The notes under the pieces: generated by a model | Database searches by the model: none | What the model saw: only the letters and a program-made list of their open reading frames with translations | Told to the model about the DNA's origin: nothing | Source: Nonomuraea sp. SBT364 | GTDB lineage: Bacteria; Actinomycetota; Actinomycetes; Streptosporangiales; Streptosporangiaceae | Assembly: GCF_001083785.1 (NCBI RefSeq) | Contig: NZ_LAVL01000008.1 | Location: forward strand, 1-64,000 | Length of the DNA stretch: 64,000 nucleotides | Direction: 5' to 3' | In this document: positions 15,302 to 24,200 of the stretch, piece by piece | How the letters are laid out: every line of letters starts with the position of its first letter | Position numbering within the stretch: position 1 is the first letter of the stretch | Translations under genes and position numbers: made by a program

Positions 15302-16837
15302 GTGAAAAGAAGATTCACCCTGCTGGCGACCGCCTTCGTCATGGTCGCAGCGGTTTTACCCGTCCAGGTGGCCGGTGCGACGGCCGTGGAGACGGCCCCG
15401 GCCATCGCCTGGGCGCCCTGTGAGGAGGAGCCGGCCGCCGAGTGCGGCACGCTGGCCGTCCCCGTCGACTGGTCCGAGCCGGACGGGCCCACCGTCGACC
15501 TCGCCCTGGCCAGGCGCAAGGCCACCGACCCCGCCGCCCGTATCGGCTCGCTGGTGATCAACCCGGGCGGACCGGGCGGGTCGGGCGTCGAGGCCGCCTA
15601 CGGCGCCCCCGGCTTCTTCACCCCCGAACTGCAGCGGCACTTCGACATCGTCGGCTTCGACCCCCGCGGCGTCGGCCGCAGCAACCCGGTGGTCTGCTCG
15701 GCGTCGGTCTACAACGAGATGCCGTACGCGGTCATGACCAGCCAGGCCGACTTCGACCGGTGGACCGCCTACAACGAGCGGCTGCGCGCCGACTGCCGGG
15801 CCCGCACCGGCCCGCTGTACGACCACGTCGACTCGGTCAGCGTCGCCCGTGACCTGGACGCCATCCGCGCCGCGCTCGGCGAGGAGAAGCTCACCTACTA
15901 CGGGATCTCGTACGGCACGCTGATCGGCCAGATGTACGCCGAGCTGTTCCCGGGCCGGATCCGGGCGCTGGCCCTGGACAGCAACATGGACCACAGCCTG
16001 CGCGTCAAGAGGTTCCTCGACACCGAGGCCGCCGCGGTCGAGGACGCCTTCGACCAGTTCGTCGGCTGGTGCGACCAGGAGCCGAGCTGCGTGCTGCACG
16101 GGCAGGACGTCCGCGCGATCTGGAAGGACCTGCTGGCCAAGGCCCGGCGCGGCGAGCTGTACTACCCGGGCGTCCCCGACCGCCCGATGACCGAGCTGCA
16201 GGTGCTGTGGCAGGGCGTGCTCGGCACCGAGGGCCCCGCCTGGCAGCTCCTGGCCGAGATGATCAACGCGCTGAACGGCGGCACGCCGCCCGAGTGGGTG
16301 CCCCCGCTGCCGGGCCGTCAGCCCGTGCAGGGCGAGCTCGCCCACCTGCCGACCACGATCCTCTGCCAGGACTACAACCTACGGGTGCGCGACTACCGCG
16401 AGTACGCCGCGCTGCTGCGCAGCTCCAACCGCCGGGCCCCCGACATGCGCTTCAACCCGATGCCGATCGAGGACCTGCCCGTCTGCCTCAACCACCCCGT
16501 CAACAACCCGCAGCATCGCCTTCGCTACAAGGGCAGCGCGCCGCTGCTGCTGGGCAACTCGCTGCACGACCCGTCCACCCCGTACAACTGGTCGGCCAAC
16601 GTCGCCAGGCAGCTTGGCCGCAAGGCGGTGCTGCTCACGTACGAGGGCTGGGGTCACCGCATCTACGGCAAGGACGAGTGCAGCACCGTTCCCATCGACA
16701 ACTACCTGATCTCCCTGGTCGTGCCCCCGCACGGCTTCCGCTGCCCCGTCGGCGGCCGGGTCGAGAACACGCTCAGGCGTCAGGCCGACCTGTGGCCCAC
16801 GGACGGCCTGCCCTGGTCGTCCGCCCCGATCCGCTGA
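15302..16837 (+). CDS. Secreted alpha/beta-hydrolase with TAP-like C-terminal domain (tripeptidyl aminopeptidase type)
   Basis: Encodes 511 aa from GTG 15302 with GGGAG upstream. A signal peptide spans about 1-29. The oxyanion region is INPGGPGGSG (87-96), the nucleophile elbow is GISYG with S203, and the TAP-like C-terminus carries the acid (LHDPSTPYNWS) and the catalytic histidine (GWGHRIYG). Streptomyces homologues remove N-terminal tripeptides from exported proteins. Six or more cysteines suggest an extracellular enzyme with disulfides. It stands alone on its transcript and ends at a shared terminator facing the next gene. Confidence 0.88.
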   Translation: MKRRFTLLATAFVMVAAVLPVQVAGATAVETAPAIAWAPCEEEPAAECGTLAVPVDWSEPDGPTVDLALARRKATDPAARIGSLVINPGGPGGSGVEAAYGAPGFFTPELQRHFDIVGFDPRGVGRSNPVVCSASVYNEMPYAVMTSQADFDRWTAYNERLRADCRARTGPLYDHVDSVSVARDLDAIRAALGEEKLTYYGISYGTLIGQMYAELFPGRIRALALDSNMDHSLRVKRFLDTEAAAVEDAFDQFVGWCDQEPSCVLHGQDVRAIWKDLLAKARRGELYYPGVPDRPMTELQVLWQGVLGTEGPAWQLLAEMINALNGGTPPEWVPPLPGRQPVQGELAHLPTTILCQDYNLRVRDYREYAALLRSSNRRAPDMRFNPMPIEDLPVCLNHPVNNPQHRLRYKGSAPLLLGNSLHDPSTPYNWSANVARQLGRKAVLLTYEGWGHRIYGKDECSTVPIDNYLISLVVPPHGFRCPVGGRVENTLRRQADLWPTDGLPWSSAPIR

Positions 16838-16842
16838 CCGGT

Positions 16843-16875
16843 GGCCGGGTCCGGGGGCTCACCCCGGGCCCGGCC
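16843..16875. terminator. Bidirectional hairpin terminator
   Basis: A 14-bp stem with one G-U pair (16843-16856 with 16862-16875) and a 5-nt loop fills the 39-nt gap between two convergent genes. Confidence 0.7.
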
Positions 16876-16876
16876 G

Positions 16877-17287
16877 TCAGTGCTCGGTCCGCCGGGCCTC
16901 GTACCAGGTCTCGCCCACCGGCTCGCCCGCCAGGTTCCAGCTCCAGGAGACCGCCGGAGTGATGCCGACGTAGAAACCCGGCCCCACCATCCCGGCCCGC
17001 TCGACCGGATCCCCGGCCCGGCCGTAGACACGGACGCCCCGCGCCACGAACGGCTGCAGGGACACCAGGTCGTCGACCACCAGCGCGACCAGCTCGTTCC
17101 CGGCGCTGACGTTGCGGAACTTGCGCGTCTCCAGCACCGACGGGCCCGAACCGCCGACCCAGAACCGCTCGCCGTCGAACTCGAACGCGACCGGGACCAC
17201 GTCGGGCTGCCCGTCCGCCGCCAGGGTCGCCAGGCGCGCGAGCGGCTGCGACCGCAGATAGGCGATCTCCTCATCCGTGAACGCCAT
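16877..17287 (-). CDS. PNPOx-like (PPOX class, probable F420-dependent) oxidoreductase
   Basis: Encodes 136 aa. ATG 17287 is preceded by GGGAGGAG at good spacing, better than the longer frame from 17329. The single split-barrel reads MAFTDEEIAYLRSQPLARLATLA, QPDVVPVAFEFDGERFWVGG, then SAGNELVALVVDDLV and a C-terminal WSWNLAGEP. Actinobacterial members usually bind F420 rather than FMN. Substrate unknown. It is monocistronic, convergent with the TAP-type peptidase. Confidence 0.85.
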   Translation of the reverse strand: MAFTDEEIAYLRSQPLARLATLAADGQPDVVPVAFEFDGERFWVGGSGPSVLETRKFRNVSAGNELVALVVDDLVSLQPFVARGVRVYGRAGDPVERAGMVGPGFYVGITPAVSWSWNLAGEPVGETWYEARRTEH

Positions 17288-17367
17288 GACGCTCCTCCCT
17301 ATGGCTCCATCCCTCCCACCGTCCCACAAGCCCTTGCCCAGCTCGATCAGGTGGGCGACACTGCAGC

Positions 17368-17866
17368 GTGGACTCCGAAGATCGACTCTGGCAGTCGGCC
17401 GACGACCTGATGGGACGCGTCTACACGGCGACGCGTGGCGGCACCCTCGACGCCGCCCCCGTCCTGGAGCTGGCCGCCGTGCTGCGGGAGCTCGGCAGGG
17501 TCGGTCCGGCCGCCCGGAAGCTCCTCGAACGCCCCGCCGCCGAGCTGTCCGCCGACGAGGTGACCCGGCTGGGCGCCGCCCTTCTCCGCGACGCGAACTT
17601 CGAGCCGACCTTCGCGGTCGACCCCACCCTGTGGACGACGCTGGAGCGCGCTCTGGCCATCGTGGAGCGGGATGTCCGGGCAGCGGGGATCACCGGGACG
17701 CTCAGGCTGATCAGGAACGACTGCAACGGCGGCGAACGTCGCCGAGGCGGCGCAGGAGACGATCATGGAGCTGGTGTGGAAGGTCTGGCCCGTCTGCGTG
17801 ACGCACGACCGCGGCGCGCACGTCGTCGCGCCGATCGGTGAACTCGCGGGATCACCGCACCGCTGA
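17368..17866 (+). pseudogene. Frameshifted hypothetical gene
   Basis: From GTG 17368 the frame codes a helical N-terminal part (DSEDRLWQSADDLMGRVYTA ... LRLIRND) to about 17720. Protein-like coding then continues in the next frame (ANVAEAAQETIMELVWKVWP, VCVTHDRGAHVVAPIGEL) to a TGA at 17864-17866. The change of frame near 17722-17730, and the abrupt junction from THDRGAH to VVAPIGEL, suggest a small indel plus loss of a middle segment. I do not know the intact family. Probably inactive. Confidence 0.55.
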
Positions 17867-17910
17867 ACCGGGGCCACGGGGCGGGTGCGGGCCGCGGGTC
17901 CCGCTGGTGG

Positions 17911-18840
17911 TCAGGACGGCGTCATGGCCGGCTCCGAACGCCGGACCGTCGCCCGGACGGGCTCCCGGTCGCCGGTCGCGGACCGTACGAGGACGCGGCC
18001 GTCGTGGACCTTCACGTCCCAGCGCGGCGCGTCGACCGTCGCCGGCCCGCGCTTCACCTTGCCGTCGGCCAGCCGGAAGACGCTGCCGTGCCAGGGGCAG
18101 CGGACGCAGTCGTCGCCGACGACGGCGCCCTCGTCCAGCGGGCCCCCAGCGTGGGTGCAGGTGGCCGAGAGCGCGTGCAGCACCCCGTCGGCCTGCACGA
18201 GCATCACGGGCACCCCGTCCGCAGTGACGCGGAGCGGCCGCCCGTCGCCGAGCGCGGACAGCGCCGCGACGTCGGTCCACTCGGTGATGGTCCCCTGGAA
18301 CGCGGTGTGGTTGACGCCGACGCCGTGCACGAGCGACAGCCGCCCGCCCAGGTACGAGCCGACCGCCGTCATGGCGAGCCCGGCACCGCTCAGGACCATC
18401 CCGGCCCGGCGCCGTCCCCGGCCGCGGGCCACCCAGGACGCCGCCTGCATGACGGTCGCCGTCACGTTGCACAGGGCGTGCACGAACCCGGCCCGCTGCG
18501 CCGGCCCGTAGGTGTCGGACCAGTCGGACGCCCCCGCCGCCGCCGTCGGCACCGTCGCGATCAGCCCGACGCCGACGAGACGGCGCGCCGACTCGGCCCC
18601 GGCCGGGCCCGCGGTCACGTCCAGGAACGAGGCGGTGGCCCAGGCGCCGATGGGCAGGTCCGTCAGCACGGGATGCAGTGAGTGCCCCAGCCAGGTGCCC
18701 GACAGCGCGTTCTTGATCGCGGTGGGACGGGTGGCCCGCGCCACCCAGCCCGAGACCTTGTGACAGGCGCCGTCGAGCGCACTCCAGTCCTCGACCTTTT
18801 TGCTCATGCACGAGTGCCTGCCCCGGGACCGCAGGGTCAT
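17911..18840 (-). CDS. Membrane Rieske [2Fe-2S] protein with DUF2231-like N-terminus
   Basis: Encodes 309 aa. ATG 18840 has GGAGG 7 nt upstream; ATG 18807 is an alternative. Residues about 40-185 hold about four membrane segments with HP (LGHSLHPVLTDLPIGAW) and HxxxN-like histidines, as in DUF2231 proteins that may bind heme or quinone. The C-terminal Rieske domain has both ligand boxes: CTHAGGPL and CVRCPWHGSVF. It is likely a small membrane electron carrier. Its start codon overlaps the start of a decayed kinase gene on the other strand. Confidence 0.85.
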   Translation of the reverse strand: MTLRSRGRHSCMSKKVEDWSALDGACHKVSGWVARATRPTAIKNALSGTWLGHSLHPVLTDLPIGAWATASFLDVTAGPAGAESARRLVGVGLIATVPTAAAGASDWSDTYGPAQRAGFVHALCNVTATVMQAASWVARGRGRRRAGMVLSGAGLAMTAVGSYLGGRLSLVHGVGVNHTAFQGTITEWTDVAALSALGDGRPLRVTADGVPVMLVQADGVLHALSATCTHAGGPLDEGAVVGDDCVRCPWHGSVFRLADGKVKRGPATVDAPRWDVKVHDGRVLVRSATGDREPVRATVRRSEPAMTPS

Positions 18841-19520
18841 GCCTGGCCTCCGTCCGGGAAGCGCCGGGCGTGCTGCTTGACCGCCCCGGCGGTGGCGGCA
18901 TGGGCACCGTGTGGCGCGCGACCGACCGGCTCCTGGGGCGCACCGTCGCCGTGAAGGAGATGCACGTGCGTGCCACGGGCGAGCAGGCGGCCCGGGTCCG
19001 CCGGGAGGCGCACACCATCGCCCGTCTGCCGCACCCGAACGTCGTCGACGTGCACGACCTCGTGTCCCAGGACGCGCGGCGGCGGCCGAGACGTTGCGGC
19101 GGCTCACCACGGCGCCGCAGACCGCGTACGTGCGTCCGGCCAGGCGCCGCCCGGTCGGCCTGACGGCGGTCGCGGCCGCTCTCCTGCTCGCCGCCGTCGT
19201 CACCGCGGGCACGCTGATGAACCGCCCGGAGGGCGGCGCCGGTTCCCCCGAGGCGGCCCGCCGCGGCAGAGCCCGCAGGGGCGTGGGACGACCTGCCGGG
19301 GTTCCGTGACGGGATCGACGCGACCCTGCGCGTTCCGGGCTCCCGCGACGAGTACGACGTCTTCGGCGGCCTGCCCGACGGCGGCATGGACGCCGTCATA
19401 CGGACGCCGGACGACCCGGCGCGATACCGGGTGTTCGCCGGCGACCAGTACATGAAGATCCGCGTCACCGACGTGGCCTACGACGACACGGTGCTCGAAG
19501 GGCCCGCGCCGCTCCGCTGA
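18839..19520 (+). pseudogene. Decayed Ser/Thr protein kinase (PknB-like) gene
   Basis: Three pieces in different frames line up as one former gene. The kinase N-lobe is at about 18870-19070 (GGMGTVWRATDRLLGRTVAVKE, then HPNVVDVHDLV). A juxtamembrane and membrane segment follows at about 19080-19225 (TLRRLTTAPQTAYVRP, LTAVAAALLLAAVVTAGTL). An extracellular tail runs at about 19280-19520 (DDLPGFRDGIDATLRVPGS ... DQYMKIRVTDVAYDDTVLEG) to TGA 19518-19520. The catalytic loop, DFG and C-lobe are missing, so no kinase can be made. Confidence 0.75.
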
Positions 19521-19526
19521 CCGGGG

Positions 19527-21026
19527 CTACGAGGCGGGGGTGATGCGCAGGAAGCCCACCGCGTTCTTGCGCAGGGAGACCACGCGCTTGAACACCTCGG
19601 GCCGGTCCATGCTGAAGACCGCGTCGCGGGTGAACTCGGTGGTCCCGTCGTAGGTGTGGTTGTTGGTGGTCGCGTCCACCAGCCAGATCTCCACGCGGAT
19701 CCGGTCGCCGAAGACGCCCTCGGGGATGTTGCGGATCTCCAGCTTGGTCTGGTGGTTCTTGGTGCCGGTCTCCGCCTGGTAGTTCCAGTACATCACCGTG
19801 AGCGCGTGCGAATCGGCGTGCGCGACCGCGCCGAGCCCCCGGCCGCCGGTCCTGGAGGCGTCGGGGGTGATCGTGGTGCCCAGCCGCTCGCCGTCGTCGT
19901 GGCGGTCCTTCAGCATGCCCTGCATGACGACGATGTGACCGAACGGCAGGCGGACCCCGTTCTTCCCTGGCTGGAACATGTCCTTGCGCAGGTTCTCGCC
20001 GTGGTGGATGACCCAGTGGAAGGGCCGGTTCATGCCGCTCTCGATGTAGTAGCGGCCCAGGGCGGCGACGCCGCACGCCTGGACCAGCTGGTCGTGCGCG
20101 AGGTCGGCCGCCGCGGAGCGACCGCCGGTCTCCCCGGCTTCCGCGCCGGGGTAGACGCCGTACTCCGTGACGTAGGGCGGCAGGTTCTGGTTCAGGCCCG
20201 CGTCGCGCAGCAGGGTCCGGATCGTCGTGCGCTGGTCGATCGCCTGGCGGGGGTTGTCCCGGTTCATGCTGTAGAGCTGGACGGAGAGGAAGTCCAGCCG
20301 CTTCCTCGCGTCGGTGTCGGCCCGGTAGAGCTTGAGGAACCCGGCGAGCCACGCCACCGGCAGGTTCGACGTCGCCGGGCCGCCGTACGTCAGCGGCACG
20401 CTCGGCTTCAGCCGGTCGTTGACCGCCGCCACGGCCCGGTAGCCGGCCGCGTAGAAGGCGTAGAACTCCCGTGGCGTCAGCGCCGCCCCGGCCGGGGTGC
20501 CGCCCACCTTGCCCAGGTCCGGCTCGATCCACGGCATGACGCAGTCGATCTGCGGATAGCGCGCCTTGTGGTCCAGGAGGGTGTCGAGCATGATCTTCTC
20601 CCAGAGCTCCGGGGTCTTCTCCATGCTCGTGGACGAGGTGAAGTTCAGCAGCAGCCGGTTGGCGTACGAGGCCGCCTGGTCGAGGTAGGGGTAGTTCCTG
20701 GTGAAGTCGTACTTGCCGGTGGCCTGGTCGCGGTAATACTCCACCCTGACGGTCACCCGGGCCCACCGGACGTTGAAGTCGTCACGGAGCTGTTCGATCG
20801 TCCGGTCCGGCAGCAGGCCCTTGGAGAAGTACCAGTGCGGGTGCGTGTGGTTGACGTACCACCCGGGATTGAAGAACGTGCCCAGGCGCTTGGCGGCGTC
20901 GACGACGACGGTCGAGTCGTAGGCCGCCGCCGACGCGGGCCGCGCCAGGGCGGGCGCCATTCCCGCCGCCACCGAACCGCCCAGCACGACCAGTGCCCGC
21001 CTGCGTTCCATACCGCCGTCGCTCAT
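19527..21026 (-). CDS. Tat-exported glycoside hydrolase-like (clan A) protein
   Basis: Encodes 499 aa from ATG 21026 (ATG 21011 also possible). ERRRALVVLGGSVAAGM is a twin-arginine-type signal. A TIM-barrel pattern follows, with W-I-E168-P near residue 168 as likely acid/base and V-T-E288-Y-G near 288 as likely nucleophile, the spacing expected of GH5/GH39-like enzymes. A beta-rich C-terminal domain (about 400-499) resembles the accessory sandwich of GH39-type proteins. Substrate unknown. It is divergent from the NRPS-MFS gene across an inverted repeat. Confidence 0.7.
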   Translation of the reverse strand: MSDGGMERRRALVVLGGSVAAGMAPALARPASAAAYDSTVVVDAAKRLGTFFNPGWYVNHTHPHWYFSKGLLPDRTIEQLRDDFNVRWARVTVRVEYYRDQATGKYDFTRNYPYLDQAASYANRLLLNFTSSTSMEKTPELWEKIMLDTLLDHKARYPQIDCVMPWIEPDLGKVGGTPAGAALTPREFYAFYAAGYRAVAAVNDRLKPSVPLTYGGPATSNLPVAWLAGFLKLYRADTDARKRLDFLSVQLYSMNRDNPRQAIDQRTTIRTLLRDAGLNQNLPPYVTEYGVYPGAEAGETGGRSAAADLAHDQLVQACGVAALGRYYIESGMNRPFHWVIHHGENLRKDMFQPGKNGVRLPFGHIVVMQGMLKDRHDDGERLGTTITPDASRTGGRGLGAVAHADSHALTVMYWNYQAETGTKNHQTKLEIRNIPEGVFGDRIRVEIWLVDATTNNHTYDGTTEFTRDAVFSMDRPEVFKRVVSLRKNAVGFLRITPAS

Positions 21027-21160
21027 GGCCGGTGACCGTAATGGCCGGCGGTATAAGCCGGGTATGCCGGCCTGCGGTCGTCGTCCATATGTGACCGGAA
21101 CCCCGGTGTACAGGCACTTGCGCGCGCAAAGCGGAGGTGTAAGACTGGCGGCCCGCCTTA

Positions 21161-21181
21161 ATTGGAAAGATTCTTTCCAAT
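21161..21181. promoter_or_regulatory. Inverted repeat between glycosidase and NRPS-MFS genes
   Basis: Nine-bp perfect arms ATTGGAAAG and CTTTCCAAT flank ATT, 40 nt upstream of the NRPS start. The core resembles the TAGGAAA/TTTCCTA repeat at 9829, so related regulators may bind both. Inference from position and symmetry only. Confidence 0.6.
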
Positions 21182-21220
21182 CACGGGTCAACCCCTGTCG
21201 TGTGTCCTGGAGGTAGGCCC

Positions 21221-24200
21221 ATGACTACCGATCACGTGGTCGCGGGCCGCTCCCGTGTGCTGTCGTCCGGCCAGGAGCGGCTGTGGTTCCTCAACCAGCT
21301 CGATCCGGGCAACGCCTCCTACAACATGTTCGTCACCGAGCGCCTGCGCGGGCCGCTCGACCCGGTCGCGCTCGAACGCGCGCTCGTCGCGGTCGCGGCC
21401 AGGCACGAGGTGCTGCGCACCCGCTACGCCGACGAGGACGGCGGGCCCGTCGCCGTCGTCGACCCGCGTCCGCGCGTCACGCTGGCCCGGATCGACCTCG
21501 ACGGCCCCGATGCCGAGTCGCGCGCCGCGCGACTGGTGACCGAGTGGACCGGGCGGCCGTTCGACCTGGTGGAGGACCAGCCGCTGCGCGCCTGCCTGAT
21601 CCGCCTCGGCCCGGACGAGCACGTGTTCGTCGTCGTGCTGCACCACATCGCCGCCGACGGCTGGTCGCTGGGCATCCTGCTGCGCGAACTCACCCTCTGC
21701 TACAACGGCGAGCCCGGCCCTGCCCCGCCGGCCCTGCAGTACGCCGACTACGCGCGCGAGCAGCGGGAGGAGGACATCCGGCCGCCCGAGGCCCTGGTGA
21801 GCCGCCTCGCGGGGGCGCCGGCCCTGGAATTGCCCACCGACCGGCCGCGTCCGCTGGTCAGGACCACGGCGGGCGACCGCGTGGTCCTCACGCTGCCCGC
21901 TGGGCTGAGCGACCGGATCGGCCTGCTGGCCAGGCGGGAGCGGTGCACGCTGTTCATGACCCTGCTGGCCGCCTTCCAGGCGCAGTTGTCGCGCTACACT
22001 GGCCGGCAGGACGTGTGCGTGGGCACCCCGGTCTCCACCCGCGACAGCGAGGAACTGGAGCCGCTGATCGGCTTCTTCCTCAATACGCTGGTGATGCGGA
22101 CCGACCTTTCCGGCGACCCCACGTTCCGCGAGCTCATGCACCGGGTGCGCGGCGTCGCGATGGAGTCGCTCATGGCCTCCGACGTGCCCTTCGACCGGCT
22201 GGTCGAGGCACTGGACCTGCGCCGCGACCTGAGCCGCACGCCGCTGTTCCAGGCCGAGTTCGTGATGGGCGCCGAGACGGCCGGCGAGCTCGCCCTCGAC
22301 GGCGTGACGGCCGAGCCCTACGACCCGGGGACCGCGCGGGCCAAGTTCGACCTGGCGCTGGAGGCCGTCGCGGGGACAGAGGGGCTGCGGCTCTTCCTCG
22401 TCTACAGCACCGACCTGTTCGACCGCGCCACCGCCGAACGCTTCTGCGGCCACTTCGCCAACGTGCTGCGCCAGGTGGCCGACGACCCCGGCGTACGGCT
22501 GTCGGAGCTCGAACTCGCCGGGCCGGAGGAACGCGCCCTGCTCGACGCGTGGAGCAGGGCCGAGCCGGTGCCGCCGCGGGCGCGCACGCTGCACGGGATG
22601 GTGGCGGAGACCGCCGCCGCGCGGCCGGCGGACGCGGCCGTCGTCCAGGGCGGCCGCACGCTGACGTACGCCGAGCTCGACGGCCGGGCCAACCGGCTCG
22701 CCGGGCTGCTCCGGGACGCCGGCGTGGGGATCGGGGACCGGGTGGCGATCTGCCTGGAGCAGTCGCCGGACCTGGCCGTGGCCGTGCTCGGCGTGCTCAA
22801 GGCGGGTGCCGCGTACGTGCCCGTCGATCCCGAGCAGCCCGCCGAACGACTGGCGTACCTGCTGTCGGACTCGGGCGCGGCGGCGCTGGTGTCGGACGGG
22901 CCGGTGGCCGGCTTCGGCGGCCCGCTGCTCGGGGTCCCGCAGGAGAGCGCCGGGCCGGTCGGACCGGTGGCCGGGCCGGACGACCTGGCGTACGTGATCT
23001 ACACCTCCGGGTCGACCGGGCGGCCGAAGGGCGTGGCCGTCCAGCATCGGCAGGTCCTCAACTACCTGTCCGACGTGCGCGAACGCTTCGGCGTCGGGCA
23101 CGGGGCCAGGTTCGGGCTGCTGCAGTCGCTCTCGTTCGACTTCGGGATCACGGTCTTCTACCTGGCGCTCATGACCGGCGGGACGCTGGAGCTGTACCCG
23201 TCGCGGATCTCCGGCGCCGAGTTCGCCGGCCACGGGCTCGACTACCTGAAGATGACGCCGTCCCACTTCGGCGCGCTGGCCGCCGAGGTGCCGCCGGAAC
23301 AGCTGCTGCCCAGCCGTACGATGATCTTCGGCGGTGAGGGGTCGAGCTGGGAGCAGACCAGGGAGCTGGCGGCGCTGGGCTGGTGCGAGATCGTCAACCA
23401 CTACGGCCCGACCGAGACCACCGTCGGCGTCACCACCTACACCGTCAGGCCCGACGACGAGATCCGAGGCCCGGTCACGCCGATCGGCCGTCCGCTGGGC
23501 CACGCCCGTGTCCACGTGCTCGACGCCGCCCTGCGCCCGGTGCCGATCGGCGTGCCCGGCGAGCTGTGCGTGGGCGGTGACCGGCTGGCCCGCGAATACC
23601 TCGGCCGGCCGGACCTGACCGCCGAGAAGTTCGTGACCGTCCGGGGCGAGCGCCTGTACCGCACCGGCGACCTGGCCCGCTGGCTGCCCAGCGGCGACCT
23701 GGAGTTCCTCGGCCGCCGCGACCTCCAGGTGAAGATCCGCGGCTACCGGGTGGAGCTGGGCGAGATCGACGAGGCGCTGCGCAAGCTGCCCGGCGTGGCG
23801 CACGCGGTGGCCGACGCCCGTGGCGCGCCCGGATCGCTGGAGCTGGTCGCGTACCTGGTGGCCGGCGGCGAGCGCGTCCCGGTCGGCGAGCTGCGGCGCG
23901 CGCTCGCGACCGCGCTGCCCGAGTACATGGTCCCGACCCGCTACGTCTGGCTGGACCGGTTGCCGCTGAAGTCCCACGGCAAGGTCGACCGGGCCGCGCT
24001 GCCCGAGCCGGAGGCCGGGCGCCCCGAGCGGGACGTGGCCTACGAGCCGCCCGCCGGGCCGGTGGAGGAGGCGATCGCGGCCGCCGTGGCCGAGGTGCTC
24101 GGCGTGCCGAGGGTCGGCGCGCTCGACGACTTCTTCGACCTGGGCGGGCACTCGCTGCTGGCCACCCGGGTCGTCGCCAGGCTCCGCCGCGACCTGCCCG

